Below, one piece after another: positions 1 to 14,341 of a stretch of DNA of 64,000 nucleotides. The notes under the pieces were generated by a model that was not told where the DNA came from, did no database searches, and was given only the letters and a program-made list of their open reading frames with translations. Each line of letters opens with the position of its first letter. Within the stretch, counting starts at the first letter, position 1. The position numbers were made by a program, and so were the translations under genes. This stretch comes from Mycolicibacterium mengxianglii (GTDB taxonomy: Bacteria; Actinomycetota; Actinomycetes; Mycobacteriales; Mycobacteriaceae): positions 1 through 64,000 of the forward strand of contig NZ_CP065373.1 in NCBI RefSeq assembly GCF_015710575.1, given 5' to 3'.

Positions 1-41
1 CCGCTAGACTGCCTGGCGAGGACAGCCGTCCTGTCCACATC

Positions 42-50
42 TGTGGATAA
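42..50 (-). promoter_or_regulatory. DnaA box upstream of dnaA
   Basis: TGTGGATAA, an exact reverse-strand match to the DnaA-box consensus TTATCCACA, lies 80 bp before the dnaA start. A related TGTCCACAT sits just upstream at 32–40. Boxes here are known in other bacteria to mediate dnaA autoregulation; that role is inferred for this site. Confidence 0.7.
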
Positions 51-129
51 CCCTGTGGACAGTTTTGTCGTCGCTATCGGTCGTCGTCTGTGACAGACGG
101 TGCACAAACTCGAGTAGGGGGATCAGTCG

Positions 130-1653
130 TTGACCGATGACCCCGGCTCCGCATTCGCCACCATGTGGCGTGATGTCGTATCCGAACTCAACGGCGAACA
201 CGGCTCCGGCTCCTCACCTGCAGGAACAAACGGCGAGAGCCTGGTCCGTCCCCTGACCCCGCAGCAACGCGCCTGGCTGAAATTGGTTCGGCCCCTCACC
301 ATCGTCGAGGGTTTCGCGTTGTTGTCGGTGCCGAGCAGTTTTGTGCAGAACGAGATCGAACGGCACCTGCGCATCCAGATCACCGACGCGTTGAGCCGCC
401 GGCTCGGGCAGCGCGTTGAACTCGGGGTCCGCATCGCTCCCCCCGAGGACGTCGCTGATGATGCTCCCCCGCACTCGCCGGCCGATGCCCCATCGGAATC
501 TGCCGACAGTGCCGACACCGACGAGGTCGACGAAGACAGTGAAGCTCTGGCCAGCGCCCACGAAAGCTGGCCGTCTTACTTCAACGGGCACCGCAACTCA
601 CAACCGACACCGGCATCGGAGGCCGTGAGCCTCAACAGGCGCTACACCTTCGACACCTTTGTCATCGGTGCGTCCAACCGGTTCGCCCACGCCGCAGCGT
701 TGGCCATCGCCGAAGCGCCGGCCCGCGCGTACAACCCGCTGTTCATCTGGGGTGAATCGGGCCTCGGGAAGACTCACCTGCTGCACGCGGCAGGCAACTA
801 TGCCCAACGCCTCTTTCCGGGCATGCGGGTGAAGTACGTCTCCACCGAGGAATTCACCAACGACTTCATCAACTCGCTGCGCGACGACCGCAAGGTGGCC
901 TTCAAGCGCAGCTACCGCGATATCGATGTCCTCCTGGTGGACGACATCCAGTTCATCGAAGGCAAAGAAGGTATCCAGGAAGAGTTCTTCCATACCTTCA
1001 ACACCCTCCACAATGCCAACAAGCAGATTGTCATCTCCTCAGACCGGCCACCCAAGCAGCTGGCCACCCTGGAAGACCGGTTACGCACCCGGTTCGAATG
1101 GGGTCTGATCACCGATGTCCAGCCCCCGGAGCTGGAGACGCGGATCGCGATCCTGCGCAAGAAGGCGCAGATGGAGCGCTTGGACGTCCCTGACGATGTC
1201 CTCGAGCTGATCGCCAGCAGTATCGAACGAAATATCCGCGAGCTCGAGGGTGCGCTCATCCGGGTGACCGCCTTCGCCTCGTTGAACAAGACCCAGATCG
1301 ACAAGGCGCTCGCCGAGATCGTGTTGCGGGACCTGATCGCCGACGCAGGCACCATGCAGATCAGTGCGGCGACGATCATGGCGGCCACCGCTGAGTACTT
1401 CGACACCTCTCTCGAAGAGCTCCGTGGCCCCGGTAAGACCCGCGCGCTGGCCCAGTCCCGTCAGATCGCGATGTACCTGTGCCGCGAGCTCACTGACCTC
1501 TCACTGCCTCGCATCGGTCAGGCCTTCGGCCGCGACCACACCACGGTGATGTACGCGCAGAAGAAGATCCTCAATGAGATGGCTTACCGCCGTGAGGTCT
1601 TCGATCACGTGAAAGAGCTCACCGCGCGCATCCGCCAGCGCTCCAAGCGCTGA
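130..1653 (+). CDS. dnaA: Chromosomal replication initiator protein DnaA
   Basis: AAA+ ATPase that binds DnaA boxes and melts oriC to load the replicative helicase. The 507-residue product has an N-terminal interaction domain, a variable acidic linker (about residues 105–165), Walker [10 protein letters not shown] near residue 208, Walker B LLVDDIQF near 268, and the DNA-binding signature [10 protein letters not shown] near 468. The TTG start is chosen because GGGGGA lies 8 bp upstream and the product then begins like mycobacterial DnaA proteins. It heads the usual dnaA–oriC–dnaN array. Confidence 0.98.
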   Translation: MTDDPGSAFATMWRDVVSELNGEHGSGSSPAGTNGESLVRPLTPQQRAWLKLVRPLTIVEGFALLSVPSSFVQNEIERHLRIQITDALSRRLGQRVELGVRIAPPEDVADDAPPHSPADAPSESADSADTDEVDEDSEALASAHESWPSYFNGHRNSQPTPASEAVSLNRRYTFDTFVIGASNRFAHAAALAIAEAPARAYNPLFIWGESGLGKTHLLHAAGNYAQRLFPGMRVKYVSTEEFTNDFINSLRDDRKVAFKRSYRDIDVLLVDDIQFIEGKEGIQEEFFHTFNTLHNANKQIVISSDRPPKQLATLEDRLRTRFEWGLITDVQPPELETRIAILRKKAQMERLDVPDDVLELIASSIERNIRELEGALIRVTAFASLNKTQIDKALAEIVLRDLIADAGTMQISAATIMAATAEYFDTSLEELRGPGKTRALAQSRQIAMYLCRELTDLSLPRIGQAFGRDHTTVMYAQKKILNEMAYRREVFDHVKELTARIRQRSKR

Positions 1654-2195
1654 CTCATCGGCCGTCGCCGGTTTTTTTCGCACCTCATTCTTCAAAAAAC
1701 TTTCATCACAGTGACCACATGCGTCCCGTGCTGCGGTGTGCACGCGCCTGTGTACAACCTGCGTGCCAACTTCACCCATCCTGGGAACGAACTACACAAC
1801 TCGACCTTGTCCACAGCCGCGCCCGATCCCGCGTGGATTCATCCACCGGTCATGCACAGCCTCATAACGCCCTGGACAGCACGGAAGAGCACTCATCCAC
1901 AACGTGCACAGCCCCTATTACTGTTACTGAGTTCTATATCTAGAGATCTCTTTAATAGAAGGGCCTTGGGGACAAGGGCTCAACACCCAGCCAGAAGCAC
2001 CTCCGGTGCGAAATTGTCAGCGGGATCGATTAGCTTTCAAGTTCCCGGAGAAAGCTCTACGGTGGTTCCGACTACGGCTACGGTCGTTGGGCGGGGCTGG
2101 GGTGGATGCCGTTCTTGGCGGTGTTTTGGTCTGTCCGGGACGCCGCCGACTGCTGGGCACCGCTGGATTGTTTGTGAAGTGATCGAAGGGACGCT
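1654..2195. other. oriC: Replication origin oriC (dnaA–dnaN intergenic region)
   Basis: No gene is supported in these 542 bp. They contain scattered DnaA-box-like 9-mers: TTGTCCACA at 1807–1815, TGTGTACAA (reverse TTGTACACA) at 1750–1758, TCATCCACA at 1893–1901 and TTCATCCAC at 1838–1846. An AT-rich tract at about 1916–1963 includes tatatctagagatctcttta and is the likely unwinding element. Mycobacterial origins are known to lie between dnaA and dnaN and to have mostly non-consensus boxes, which is what is seen. Confidence 0.9.
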
Positions 2196-3401
2196 ATGGC
2201 CGTGGCCACGACGACAGTGGGACTGACCGACTTGAAGTTCCGCCTGGTTCGGGATGACTTCGCCGAAGCTGTGGCGTGGGTGGCGCGAAATCTGCCGTCC
2301 CGACCTACCGTGCCGGTGCTCGCCGGTGTGCTTCTCACCGGCTCCGATGAGGGCCTGACCATCTCCGGGTTCGACTACGAGGTCTCGACCGAGGTCCAGG
2401 TTGCAGCCGAAATAGCCTCTCCAGGAAGCGTTTTGGTGTCAGGGCGGCTGTTGTCGGACATCACCCGAGCGTTGCCGAACAAACCTGTCGACGTCAGCGT
2501 CGAAGGCACCCGGGTGTCATTGACCTGCGGCAGCGCCCGGTTCTCCCTGCCGACCATGGCCGTCGAGGATTATCCGACGTTGCCGACACTGCCGGATGAC
2601 ACCGGGGTCGTGGCCTCCGATTTGTTCGCCGAGGCCATCGGCCAGGTGGCGGTGGCCGCCGGCCGTGACGACACCTTGCCGATGCTGACCGGCATCCGGG
2701 TCGAGATTTCCGGGGACAACGTGGTGCTGGCCGCCACCGACCGGTTCCGTCTCGCCGTCCGTGAGGTGACCTGGTCGACGACTGGCCCCGACACCGAAGC
2801 CGCTGTGCTGGTGCCGGCCAAGACGTTGGCCGAGGCCGCCAAAACCGGTACGTCGGGTACCGAGGTTCATCTGTCGCTGGGTTCGGGTCCGACCGTCGGC
2901 AAGGAAGGCCTGCTGGGCATCCGCAGCAATGGCAAGCGCAGCACCACGCGCCTGCTCGACGCCGAATTCCCGAAGTTCCGGCAGTTGTTGCCCAGTGAGC
3001 ACACCGCTGTGGCGACCATCCCCGTTGCCGAGCTGACCGAGGCCATCAAACGTGTGGCGCTGGTCGCCGACCGCGGAGCTCAGGTCCGGATGGAATTCAG
3101 CGATGGCGTCCTGCGTCTGGCCGCCGGCGCTGACGATGTCGGCCGCGCCGAAGAGGATCTGTCGGTGGAATTTGCGGGTGAACCGCTGACCATCGCGTTC
3201 AACCCCACGTATCTGACCGACGGGCTCAGCTCGCTGCATTCTGAGCGCGTGTCGTTCGGGTTCACCACGCCCAGCAAGCCGGCGGTGTTGCGGCCGGCCT
3301 CCGGCGATGACACCGAGGCGACACCGAGCGGTGATGGACCGTTCCCGGCGATGCAGACCGATTACGTCTATCTGTTGATGCCAGTCCGCTTGCCGGGCTG
3401 A
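2196..3401 (+). CDS. dnaN: DNA polymerase III beta subunit (sliding clamp)
   Basis: Ring-shaped processivity clamp that tethers DNA polymerase III and repair polymerases to DNA. The 401-residue product has the expected length for three clamp domains. Its N-terminus ([19 protein letters not shown]) closely resembles mycobacterial DnaN, and it ends in the conserved clamp C-terminus [10 protein letters not shown]. The ATG at 2196 directly follows the origin, so transcription probably starts inside the oriC interval. Confidence 0.98.
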   Translation: MAVATTTVGLTDLKFRLVRDDFAEAVAWVARNLPSRPTVPVLAGVLLTGSDEGLTISGFDYEVSTEVQVAAEIASPGSVLVSGRLLSDITRALPNKPVDVSVEGTRVSLTCGSARFSLPTMAVEDYPTLPTLPDDTGVVASDLFAEAIGQVAVAAGRDDTLPMLTGIRVEISGDNVVLAATDRFRLAVREVTWSTTGPDTEAAVLVPAKTLAEAAKTGTSGTEVHLSLGSGPTVGKEGLLGIRSNGKRSTTRLLDAEFPKFRQLLPSEHTAVATIPVAELTEAIKRVALVADRGAQVRMEFSDGVLRLAAGADDVGRAEEDLSVEFAGEPLTIAFNPTYLTDGLSSLHSERVSFGFTTPSKPAVLRPASGDDTEATPSGDGPFPAMQTDYVYLLMPVRLPG

Positions 3402-3437
3402 TCAGTCACGCCACGTAACGCCACGGAAAGGTTCGCG

Positions 3438-4331
3438 ATGCAGTTGGGTCTCGTCGGTTTGGGCAAAATGGGGTTCAACATGCGCGAACGGCTGCGCCAG
3501 GGTGGCCACGAGATCGTCGGTTATGACCCGCGGCCCGAAGTCAGCGATGTGCCGACGCTGGCGGCTCTGGCGGAGGCGCTTCCGGGGCCCCGGGTGATCT
3601 GGGTGATGGTGCCGTCCGGTCCGATCACCACACAGACCATCACCTCGCTGGCCGACGTGCTCAGCGAGGGCGACACGGTGATCGACGGTGGCAACTCCCG
3701 CTACACCGAGGACGCACCGCATGCAGAGTTGTTGGGCCAGAAGGGAATCGGCTTCGTCGACGCAGGCGTTTCCGGAGGTATTTGGGGCCTGACCGAGGGT
3801 TACGGACTGATGGTCGGCGGCAGTGACGACGACGTCGAGCGGTTGATGCCGATTTTCGACACCCTCCGGCCGCCGGGTCCCCGCGAAGACGGTTTCGTCC
3901 ACGCTGGACCGGTCGGAGCCGGACATTTCACCAAGATGGTGCACAACGGCATCGAGTACGCGCTGATGACCGCCTACGCGGAGGGCTACGAGATGTTGGC
4001 CGCTGAACCGCTGGTCAAGGACCCCCAGGCGGTGTATCAGGCCTGGACCAATGGCACCGTGGTGCGGTCGTGGCTGCAGCAGCTGCTGGCCAAGGCGCTC
4101 AAAGAAGATCCAGGTCTGAACGACATCAGCGGCTACACCGATGATTCCGGGGAAGGCCGTTGGACGGTGGAAGAAGCCATTCGGCTCCGGGTACCGGTGC
4201 CGAGCATCGCGGCGGCGTTGTTCGCGCGGTTCCTGTCCCGTCAGGACGATTCGCCGACCATGAAAGCGGTTGCCGCGCTGCGCAACCAATTCGGAGGCCA
4301 CGCCGTCAAGCGGGTCGGGTTGTCCGGATAA
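3438..4331 (+). CDS. gnd: 6-phosphogluconate dehydrogenase, decarboxylating, short type
   Basis: Oxidises 6-phosphogluconate to ribulose 5-phosphate and CO2 in the pentose phosphate pathway. The 297-residue product begins with a nucleotide-binding GLVGLGKMG motif and contains VMVPSGP, the DGGNS substrate loop and the GAGHFTKMVHNGIEY catalytic-lysine segment. The length fits the short GndA type rather than the roughly 470-residue long form. GGAAAGG precedes the ATG. It sits between dnaN and recF, a placement typical of mycobacteria, with only 6 bp before recF. Confidence 0.93.
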   Translation: MQLGLVGLGKMGFNMRERLRQGGHEIVGYDPRPEVSDVPTLAALAEALPGPRVIWVMVPSGPITTQTITSLADVLSEGDTVIDGGNSRYTEDAPHAELLGQKGIGFVDAGVSGGIWGLTEGYGLMVGGSDDDVERLMPIFDTLRPPGPREDGFVHAGPVGAGHFTKMVHNGIEYALMTAYAEGYEMLAAEPLVKDPQAVYQAWTNGTVVRSWLQQLLAKALKEDPGLNDISGYTDDSGEGRWTVEEAIRLRVPVPSIAAALFARFLSRQDDSPTMKAVAALRNQFGGHAVKRVGLSG

Positions 4332-4337
4332 CACATC

Positions 4338-5492
4338 TTGTTCGTTCGACATCTGGGTTTGCGCGACTTCCGATCGTGGGAGGTTGTTGACCTCGACCTG
4401 GAACCGGGCCGGACGGTGTTCATCGGTCCGAACGGCCACGGCAAGACCAATCTTGTTGAGGCACTGTGGTATTCGGCCACCTTGAATTCGCATCGAGTGG
4501 CCACGGACGCACCGCTGATCCGGGCCGGAGCGGACCGGGCCCTGGTGTCGACGATCGTGGTCAACGAGGGGCGGGAACTGGCCGTCGACGTGGAGATCGC
4601 GGCCGGGCGGGCCAACAAGGCGCGGCTGAACCGCTCGCCGGTCCGCAGTCCGCGAGAAGTGATCGGGGTACTGCGTGCGGTGTTGTTCGCGCCCGAGGAT
4701 CTGGCGCTGGTCCGCGGCGAACCGGGCGAGCGGCGGCGCTACCTCGATGATCTGGCCACCGTGCGTCGACCTCGAATTGCCGGTGTCCGTTCGGATTACG
4801 ACAAAGTTCTCAAACAACGAACCGCACTGTTGAAGTCGGCGACAGGTGGGCGTTACCGCACTGACCGGTCGGTGCTCGATACCCTCGACGTCTGGGACGG
4901 GCATCTGGCCGCCCACGGAGCCCAGCTGATTGCGGCGCGGCTGCAGCTGGTCGCGGCGCTGGCTCCCGAAGTGGAAAAGGCCTACCAGGTGTTGGCGCCG
5001 TCATCGCGCCCGGCTGCCATCAACTACCGCAGCTCGGTCGAGCAGGTGAGCGAGCCCGGAGCAGGCGAAGACGTGGAGTTCCTCGAGGCCGCGCTGCTGG
5101 GGGCGCTGGCGCGCCGCCGGGACGCCGAACTCGAACGCGGGGTCTGCCTGGTGGGCCCGCACCGCGACGACCTGGAACTCATGCTCGGCGAACAACCTGC
5201 GAAAGGCTTTGCCAGCCATGGTGAATCGTGGTCGATGGCATTGTCGTTGCGACTGGCGGCCTATGAGTTGCTGCGCAGTGAGGGCAGCGACCCGGTCCTG
5301 CTTCTCGACGACGTATTCGCCGAGCTGGATACCGCACGGCGCCGGGCACTGGCCAGTGTGGCGGCATCTGCAGAACAGGTGCTGGTGACCGCAGCGGTGG
5401 ATGAGGACGTACCTGCGGAATGGGATGTCCGTCGGGTGCGCATCGATCTACAGGATTCCGACAGGGGCCGAATCTCGGTGGTTATTCCATGA
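4338..5492 (+). CDS. recF: DNA replication/repair ATPase RecF
   Basis: SMC-like ABC ATPase that helps load RecA at single-strand gaps. The 384 residues include Walker [10 protein letters not shown] (about 30–38), an ABC-type signature region in the second half, and a Walker B/D-loop [11 protein letters not shown] near 321. The TTG at 4338 gives the [14 protein letters not shown]-terminus usual for mycobacteria. No strong Shine–Dalgarno is seen and gnd ends 6 bp upstream, so translation may be coupled. The stop overlaps the next start as ATGA. Confidence 0.97.
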   Translation: MFVRHLGLRDFRSWEVVDLDLEPGRTVFIGPNGHGKTNLVEALWYSATLNSHRVATDAPLIRAGADRALVSTIVVNEGRELAVDVEIAAGRANKARLNRSPVRSPREVIGVLRAVLFAPEDLALVRGEPGERRRYLDDLATVRRPRIAGVRSDYDKVLKQRTALLKSATGGRYRTDRSVLDTLDVWDGHLAAHGAQLIAARLQLVAALAPEVEKAYQVLAPSSRPAAINYRSSVEQVSEPGAGEDVEFLEAALLGALARRRDAELERGVCLVGPHRDDLELMLGEQPAKGFASHGESWSMALSLRLAAYELLRSEGSDPVLLLDDVFAELDTARRRALASVAASAEQVLVTAAVDEDVPAEWDVRRVRIDLQDSDRGRISVVIP

Positions 5493-6079
5493 CCGACAAC
5501 AATTCCGACGAGACGAACTCCCAAGACAGCGGGTCGCAGCAGGCCTTCCCGCCCCCGCACCTGGCACACCTGGCCGGGATGGATCTGGTGCGCCGGACGC
5601 TGGAGGAAGCTCGCGGAGCTGCGCGCAGCCAGGGCAAGGACACCGGTCGGGGTGGGCGCTCCCCCGGGATGCGCCGCACGGTGGCAGGTCGGCGGCGGAG
5701 CTGGTCGGGGCCGGGGCCGGATCGTCGTGATCCGCAGACCCTGGCGTCGGCCACTCGCGACCTGGCGCAGAACCTGGGGTGGGGAAAACGGGTCGCCGAA
5801 GGTGCGGTGTTCGGCCAGTGGACCACCGTGGTGGGTGAACAGATCGCCGAACATGCGGTGCCGACCGGTCTGCGGGACGGCGTGTTGAGTGTCACCGCCG
5901 AGTCGACCGCGTGGGCTACGCAACTGCGGATGGTGCAGGCGCAATTGCTGGCGAAGATCGCCGCTGCGGTCGGCGACGGTGTGGTGACCTCGATGAAGAT
6001 CACCGGCCCGACGGCGCCGTCGTGGCGGAAAGGCCGCCTGCACATCGCTGGTCGGGGGCCTCGCGACACCTACGGCTGA
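5489..6079 (+). CDS. DUF721 (DciA-like) protein
   Basis: Rv0004-type protein of 196 residues. Its C-terminal half (about 85–190, from the DLAQNLGW region to [13 protein letters not shown]) is the DUF721 domain, a KH-like fold. DUF721 members include DciA, which in many bacteria recruits or loads the replicative helicase; this function is inferred here from family and locus. The start is set by the ATGA overlap with recF, indicating translational coupling. The N-terminal 80 residues are polar and low-complexity. Confidence 0.9.
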   Translation: MTDNNSDETNSQDSGSQQAFPPPHLAHLAGMDLVRRTLEEARGAARSQGKDTGRGGRSPGMRRTVAGRRRSWSGPGPDRRDPQTLASATRDLAQNLGWGKRVAEGAVFGQWTTVVGEQIAEHAVPTGLRDGVLSVTAESTAWATQLRMVQAQLLAKIAAAVGDGVVTSMKITGPTAPSWRKGRLHIAGRGPRDTYG

Positions 6080-6248
6080 CGGTCCAGGCATCTTATCGGC
6101 TGAGAGCCACAGTGAGCCCAGTTTCAGTAGGGGAAGCCGTCAGGTGGCACCTTTGGCCGAGAAATCTTCTGCACGGCTTCACTAGCCAGGTGGAAACGCA
6201 GCCGCAGAATCGGTGCTATGCATCGTTAGCGGTAGAATTGTTGGGTAA

Positions 6249-8315
<2,067 letters not shown>

Positions 8316-8364
8316 GGGCGTTTGAGACGACGCTCGATCTAGATGATTCTCGATAGGGAAACCA

Positions 8365-10875
<2,511 letters not shown>

Positions 10876-10958
10876 CCGTCGCGCTGGAAAGCTGCGCCGC
10901 TTGCACGGCCAGTTGGTAGTAGGGAGCCGCTCTGGTAGCGGCGTGTTGAGGGAGCACA

Positions 10959-11819
10959 GTGAGTTCACCGAAGGAACCAGGCCACAACGGGTCTGGCGAC
11001 GGCGCCGCCCCCGGCTCGGGAAACGGGCATGCGGGTGACCGCGCCGGCGCGGCCTCACGGCCTGCTCCCCCGCCCGCCCGCGTGAGCGAGCAGGGACCGC
11101 CGACCGCCAGGATCAACGACGGCGGCGACGTGCCCCCGTGGCAGCGTGGTGCGGGCCGGACACAGCAGTCCGGCCCGCGCCCGCCGCTGGACCCCACCCG
11201 GGCACCCGAACAGCAGCGCCCGTCGGTTCCGGCTCCCACCCAGGAGAACCGCCCGAACCGCTACATCGCCGGCACCGCAGTGCAGGCTCCTGTCGAGGCG
11301 GATCCCGCCCCGCGCAACAAGGAGTACGCCAGCGAGCTGCCGGACTTGTCCGGGCCGGCGCCGCGGACAGGGCAGCAGCGCAACCAGGCCGCCGACACCG
11401 GCGCCCAGGCTCGTCCCGGCAGCGGCCGCGTTCAGGTCGGTAACCGTGGCAAGGGTGGCCCGTTGCGGGCCAGCATGCAGATCCGCCGGGTCGACCCCTG
11501 GAGCGCACTGAAAGTGTCGTTGTTGTTGTCGATCGCGCTGTTCTTCGTGTGGATGATCGCGGTCGCCATCCTCTACCTCGTCCTGGGTGGCATGGGGGTG
11601 TGGACGAAGCTGAACAGCAATGTGGGCGACCTGCTGACCAGCACCAGCGGCAGCGGCGGCGAATTGGTCTCCAGCGGCACCATCTTCGGCGGCGCCCTGA
11701 TGATCGGCCTGCTGAACATCGTCCTGTTGACCGCGATGGCCACCGTCGGAGCGTTCATCTACAACCTCACCACCGACATTGTCGGTGGTGTGGAAGTCAC
11801 CCTGGCCGACCGCGACTAG
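10959..11819 (+). CDS. DUF3566 membrane protein (Rv0007-type)
   Basis: 286 residues. Positions 1 to about 170 are a Pro-, Gln-, Arg- and Gly-rich, probably disordered cytoplasmic region. After it come the DUF3566 domain and two membrane helices (about 188–212 and 243–268), ending VEVTLADRD. The gene follows gyrA in all mycobacteria I recall. The biochemical role is unknown; its position with replication and division genes is the only clue. The GTG start follows GAGGGAG. Confidence 0.88.
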   Translation: MSSPKEPGHNGSGDGAAPGSGNGHAGDRAGAASRPAPPPARVSEQGPPTARINDGGDVPPWQRGAGRTQQSGPRPPLDPTRAPEQQRPSVPAPTQENRPNRYIAGTAVQAPVEADPAPRNKEYASELPDLSGPAPRTGQQRNQAADTGAQARPGSGRVQVGNRGKGGPLRASMQIRRVDPWSALKVSLLLSIALFFVWMIAVAILYLVLGGMGVWTKLNSNVGDLLTSTSGSGGELVSSGTIFGGALMIGLLNIVLLTAMATVGAFIYNLTTDIVGGVEVTLADRD

Positions 11820-11880
11820 CGGCGGTTTGGGCGGGAGGCCACCTGTACGGTAATCTCGTCGCTCGGTCGTCCCGTGTAAC

Positions 11881-11954
11881 GGGCCTATAGCTCAGGTGGT
11901 TAGAGCGCTTCGCTGATAACGAAGAGGTCGGAGGTTCGAGTCCTCCTAGGCCCA
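11881..11954 (+). tRNA. ileT: tRNA-Ile (GAT)
   Basis: 74 nt. The acceptor arms GGGCCTA/TAGGCCC pair fully. The anticodon loop CTGATAA carries GAT at 11915–11917, and the T arm GGAGG/CCTCC with TTCGAGT is intact. CCA is not encoded. TAATCT at 11851–11856 is a plausible -10 element. Confidence 0.97.
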
Positions 11955-12010
11955 CAAGACCGCGGCCCACAAAATCCCGCCCGCGGGACGACCAACAGGA
12001 GGGTTGCTCC

Positions 12011-12136
12011 GTGAAGCGGTTGCTCGTCCTGTTGGGGCTGATCGCAGTGGGTGCGACGGTGATACGGTCGCGGCGGGGTGTCGAGGTCTGGCACGTGGTT
12101 TCAGATAGCGAAGCCGACGACCACATCGGCGACTAG
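12011..12136 (+). CDS. 41-residue DLW-39-like small membrane protein
   Basis: A GTG with an excellent RBS (AGGAGGG at 11997–12003, 8 bp spacing) opens a 41-codon frame. It has a short hydrophobic N-terminus (KRLLVLLGLIAVGATVI), a basic stretch (RSRR), a Val-Trp-His segment, and an acidic tail ending DDHIGD. Small proteins of the DLW-39 type are annotated between the same two tRNA genes in actinobacteria; this assignment rests on position and shape. Function is unknown. The final G of its TAG stop is the first base of tRNA-Ala. Confidence 0.72.
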   Translation: MKRLLVLLGLIAVGATVIRSRRGVEVWHVVSDSEADDHIGD

Positions 12137-12208
12137 GGGCCTTAGCTCAGTTGGTAGAGCGCTGCCTTTGCAAGGCAGATGTCAGGAGTTCGAATCTCCT
12201 AGGCTCCA
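12136..12208 (+). tRNA. alaT: tRNA-Ala (TGC)
   Basis: 73 nt. The acceptor arms GGGGCCT/AGGCTCC pair with one G·T wobble. The anticodon loop TTTGCAA holds TGC at 12169–12171, and the T loop is TTCGAAT. Its 5' end overlaps the stop codon of the preceding small gene by one base. CCA is not encoded. Confidence 0.97.
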
Positions 12209-12218
12209 CAAAATCTCT

Positions 12219-12230
12219 CCCCCCCCCCCC
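12219..12230. repeat. 12-nt C homopolymer
   Basis: Twelve consecutive C residues lie between tRNA-Ala and the end of cwsA. The run is outside any gene, so a length error or slippage would not alter a protein. Confidence 0.9.
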
Positions 12231-12236
12231 GGCCCC

Positions 12237-12659
12237 TCAGGGCTGTGGGTCCACCTGAACACTCGGCGGCAGCGTCGACTGTTCGGGCTTGCGGGAGCGG
12301 CGGATGAGCGAGAATGCGACGGCCCCGGCGCCCAGCACGGCCACCGCTGCCAGACCGACCACCACCGGCCGCGGACGACGGCGTGGCGCGCGGGCCTCGG
12401 AGATCACCTGCGGCAGCGCTGCCACAACCTCCTGCGCGGCCGCCAGCTCGCGGGCCACAGCTTCCTGGGCGGCCGTCAGCTCCCGGCGCAGCTGGCTCTT
12501 GCGGTATTGCTGACGAAGCCCCGAAATGGTCGCAGCGACCGACTGGGCGGTCACTCCGACCGTTCCACGGGCGATGTCGACGGGGCCGGCGGCCGTGTGG
12601 GCGATACCCCGGCCCAAGCGCTGGCGCGATGTCAGACGGATGGCGGTGTTGGACGTCAT
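12237..12659 (-). CDS. cwsA: Cell wall synthesis protein CwsA
   Basis: 140 residues, matching Rv0008c in position and layout. A helical soluble region with a probable coiled coil (about 50–85) precedes one C-terminal membrane helix (about 100–120, VVVGLAAVAVLGAGAVAFSL) and a short tail. CwsA is known in mycobacteria to interact with CrgA and Wag31 and to affect septal and polar peptidoglycan synthesis. crgA lies 1.3 kb away. It is divergent from ppiA across a 111-bp promoter region. Confidence 0.85.
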   Translation of the reverse strand: MTSNTAIRLTSRQRLGRGIAHTAAGPVDIARGTVGVTAQSVAATISGLRQQYRKSQLRRELTAAQEAVARELAAAQEVVAALPQVISEARAPRRRPRPVVVGLAAVAVLGAGAVAFSLIRRSRKPEQSTLPPSVQVDPQP

Positions 12660-12770
12660 GTGTTGCCTCTCTACGACGGTAATGACGGACTCTAAAGCCT
12701 GCCATCAACGGTAAGCACACGGGCCGATTGCGACCTCTGAGCGGGTACCGCGCCGAAGGTACTGAGGCGA

Positions 12771-13316
12771 GTGGCACACTGTGAAGCTGTGACTAGCTCT
12801 ATTCAGACCGCTACCGCAACGCTGCACACCAATCGCGGTGACATCAAGATCGCGCTGTTCGGTAACCACGCACCTAAGACCGTCGCGAACTTCGTCGGCC
12901 TGGCTCAGGGCACCAAGGAGTACTCGACGGAGAACGCCTCCGGCGGCACGTCGGGTCCGTTCTACGACGGCGCGGTCTTCCACCGCGTCATCGATGGCTT
13001 CATGATCCAGGGCGGCGACCCGACCGGCACCGGCCGCGGTGGGCCCGGCTACAAGTTCGCCGACGAGTTCCATCCCGAACTGCAGTTCGACAAGCCGTAC
13101 CTGTTGGCCATGGCGAACGCCGGCCCGGCCACCAATGGCTCGCAGTTCTTCATCACCGTGGGTAAGACCCCCCACCTCAACCGCAGGCACACCATCTTCG
13201 GTGAGGTCGTCGACCCCGAGTCGCAGAAGGTCGTCGACGCCATCGCCACGACCCCGGTCGATCGCAATGATCGTCCCAATGAGCCCGTAGTGATCGAGTC
13301 GATCACTATTTCCTGA
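12771..13316 (+). CDS. ppiA: Peptidyl-prolyl cis-trans isomerase (cyclophilin)
   Basis: Cytoplasmic proline isomerase of 181 residues. It carries the cyclophilin core [14 protein letters not shown], the [24 protein letters not shown] segment with active-site Phe, His and Gln residues, and a C-terminal beta strand ending VIESITIS. The GTG at 12771 gives an N-terminus ([10 protein letters not shown]) that aligns with M. tuberculosis PpiA; a GTG at 12789 is the alternative. No signal peptide is seen. Confidence 0.95.
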   Translation: MAHCEAVTSSIQTATATLHTNRGDIKIALFGNHAPKTVANFVGLAQGTKEYSTENASGGTSGPFYDGAVFHRVIDGFMIQGGDPTGTGRGGPGYKFADEFHPELQFDKPYLLAMANAGPATNGSQFFITVGKTPHLNRRHTIFGEVVDPESQKVVDAIATTPVDRNDRPNEPVVIESITIS

Positions 13317-13324
13317 CGCTGTCT

Positions 13325-13364
13325 TCGGCGCGCCGGTCTCCGCTGGGCGGGGTCGGCGCGCCGA
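13325..13364. terminator. Probable bidirectional terminator hairpin
   Basis: Arms TCGGCGCGCCG (13325–13335) and CGGCGCGCCGA (13354–13364) flank an 18-nt loop. Outer arms CCTGAC/GTCAGG (13312–13317 and 13369–13374) can extend the stem. It lies between the convergent ppiA and PH-domain genes. There is no U tract, as is common in mycobacteria. Confidence 0.6.
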
Positions 13365-13369
13365 CCTCG

Positions 13370-13801
13370 TCAGGGGGTGTAGCCGGCAGCGGTCAGTGCG
13401 TCGAGCACATCGAGTGGGTTGGTGCCGAGGTCCCAGCGCGTGAAGATGTGGAGGCGGTCGTCCTCGCGGGACTCGATTTCGAGCAGCTGCATCTTGCGTC
13501 CGATCCGGCGGAACTCCGTGATTCGGATCAGTTTCACGTCGGTACGCGGTAACTCGGTCGTCGACAACCAGCCACGGATCACCAGCCCGGAGTCGGTGAT
13601 TGCTAACTTTGGCCGGGCGCGCCACGAGAATGTTGCAAACACAAGTAGTCCCACTGCGGCAATGCCGCTGAGAACACGTCCGGGCGGATCTGTGACGACG
13701 GTCACACACGCGATAGCCATAACTAGACCACCGACGCCGAGAGCAGCGACTCCAATTGGCCGAGGCCCCCATGATGTTTGCTGGTTAGGGTTCACCGGCA
13801 T
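13370..13801 (-). CDS. PH-domain membrane protein (Rv0010c-type)
   Basis: 143 residues. Two adjacent membrane helices (about 15–55) are followed by a bacterial PH-like domain (about 60–143) with the conserved RWDLGTNPLDVLDALTAAGY end. The function of this family is unknown. The ATG at 13801 gives an MPVNPNQQTSWGPR start resembling Rv0010c. It is convergent with ppiA. Confidence 0.85.
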   Translation of the reverse strand: MPVNPNQQTSWGPRPIGVAALGVGGLVMAIACVTVVTDPPGRVLSGIAAVGLLVFATFSWRARPKLAITDSGLVIRGWLSTTELPRTDVKLIRITEFRRIGRKMQLLEIESREDDRLHIFTRWDLGTNPLDVLDALTAAGYTP

Positions 13802-13821
13802 CCTCACCACTGCCGACGCAG

Positions 13822-13830
13822 TTATCCACA
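13822..13830 (+). promoter_or_regulatory. Consensus DnaA box outside oriC
   Basis: TTATCCACA, an exact DnaA-box consensus, lies in the 141-bp gap between the PH-domain gene and crgA, 12 kb from oriC. It is just upstream of the PH-domain gene start (13801), which is read away from it. Binding by DnaA is inferred from sequence only. Confidence 0.5.
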
Positions 13831-13942
13831 AGTGCTATCAACAATGGGGATGAATAACACGCGTGTGATTGGCGAACGGGACGTTGCGGCTTTCGGCACT
13901 TGCTGGATACCGCGATGAATGCATCCGAGGAGGTCGTTCGGG

Positions 13943-14206
13943 TCAGCGCCACCGCATCGTCAGCAAAAGTCCGGTGATCATGAAAGCAAAGGCAATCGCA
14001 TAGTTCCACGGACCCAGATCGGCCATCCACTGCAAGTGCGTGGACGCGAGCTGGAACACGATCAGCCACGCCAGACCGATCAACATCAGGCCGATGAAGA
14101 ACACCACGAACCACGTGCTCGACGGCCCGGCTTTCACCTTGACCGGGGTACGGCTGACCGGGCTGACGGTGAAGTCGTTCTTCTTACGAACCTTGGACTT
14201 GGGCAT
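13943..14206 (-). CDS. crgA: Cell division protein CrgA
   Basis: 87 residues with a basic N-terminus ([12 protein letters not shown]) and two membrane helices (about 32–52 and 66–85), the usual CrgA design. CrgA is a divisome protein that interacts with FtsZ, FtsI, FtsQ and CwsA and helps coordinate septal peptidoglycan synthesis in actinobacteria. It is divergent from the DUF881 gene. The length matches the family exactly. Confidence 0.95.
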   Translation of the reverse strand: MPKSKVRKKNDFTVSPVSRTPVKVKAGPSSTWFVVFFIGLMLIGLAWLIVFQLASTHLQWMADLGPWNYAIAFAFMITGLLLTMRWR

Positions 14207-14341
14207 GGTTACCTTCGTGGGCAGTCAAACGGGTGCGACGATGGACAGAGAACACCACGAGGGTAGCCCAGCAGAGGCCGTCCCCGAGAATCCCCGTGAC
14301 ACGCGCCGCGGGGTCACTGATCAGACGGTGAGGAACACCGA

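Noticed and set aside
3402..4916. Open frame (504 codons) on the minus strand across gnd and recF
   Set aside because: Runs antisense to two well-supported genes.
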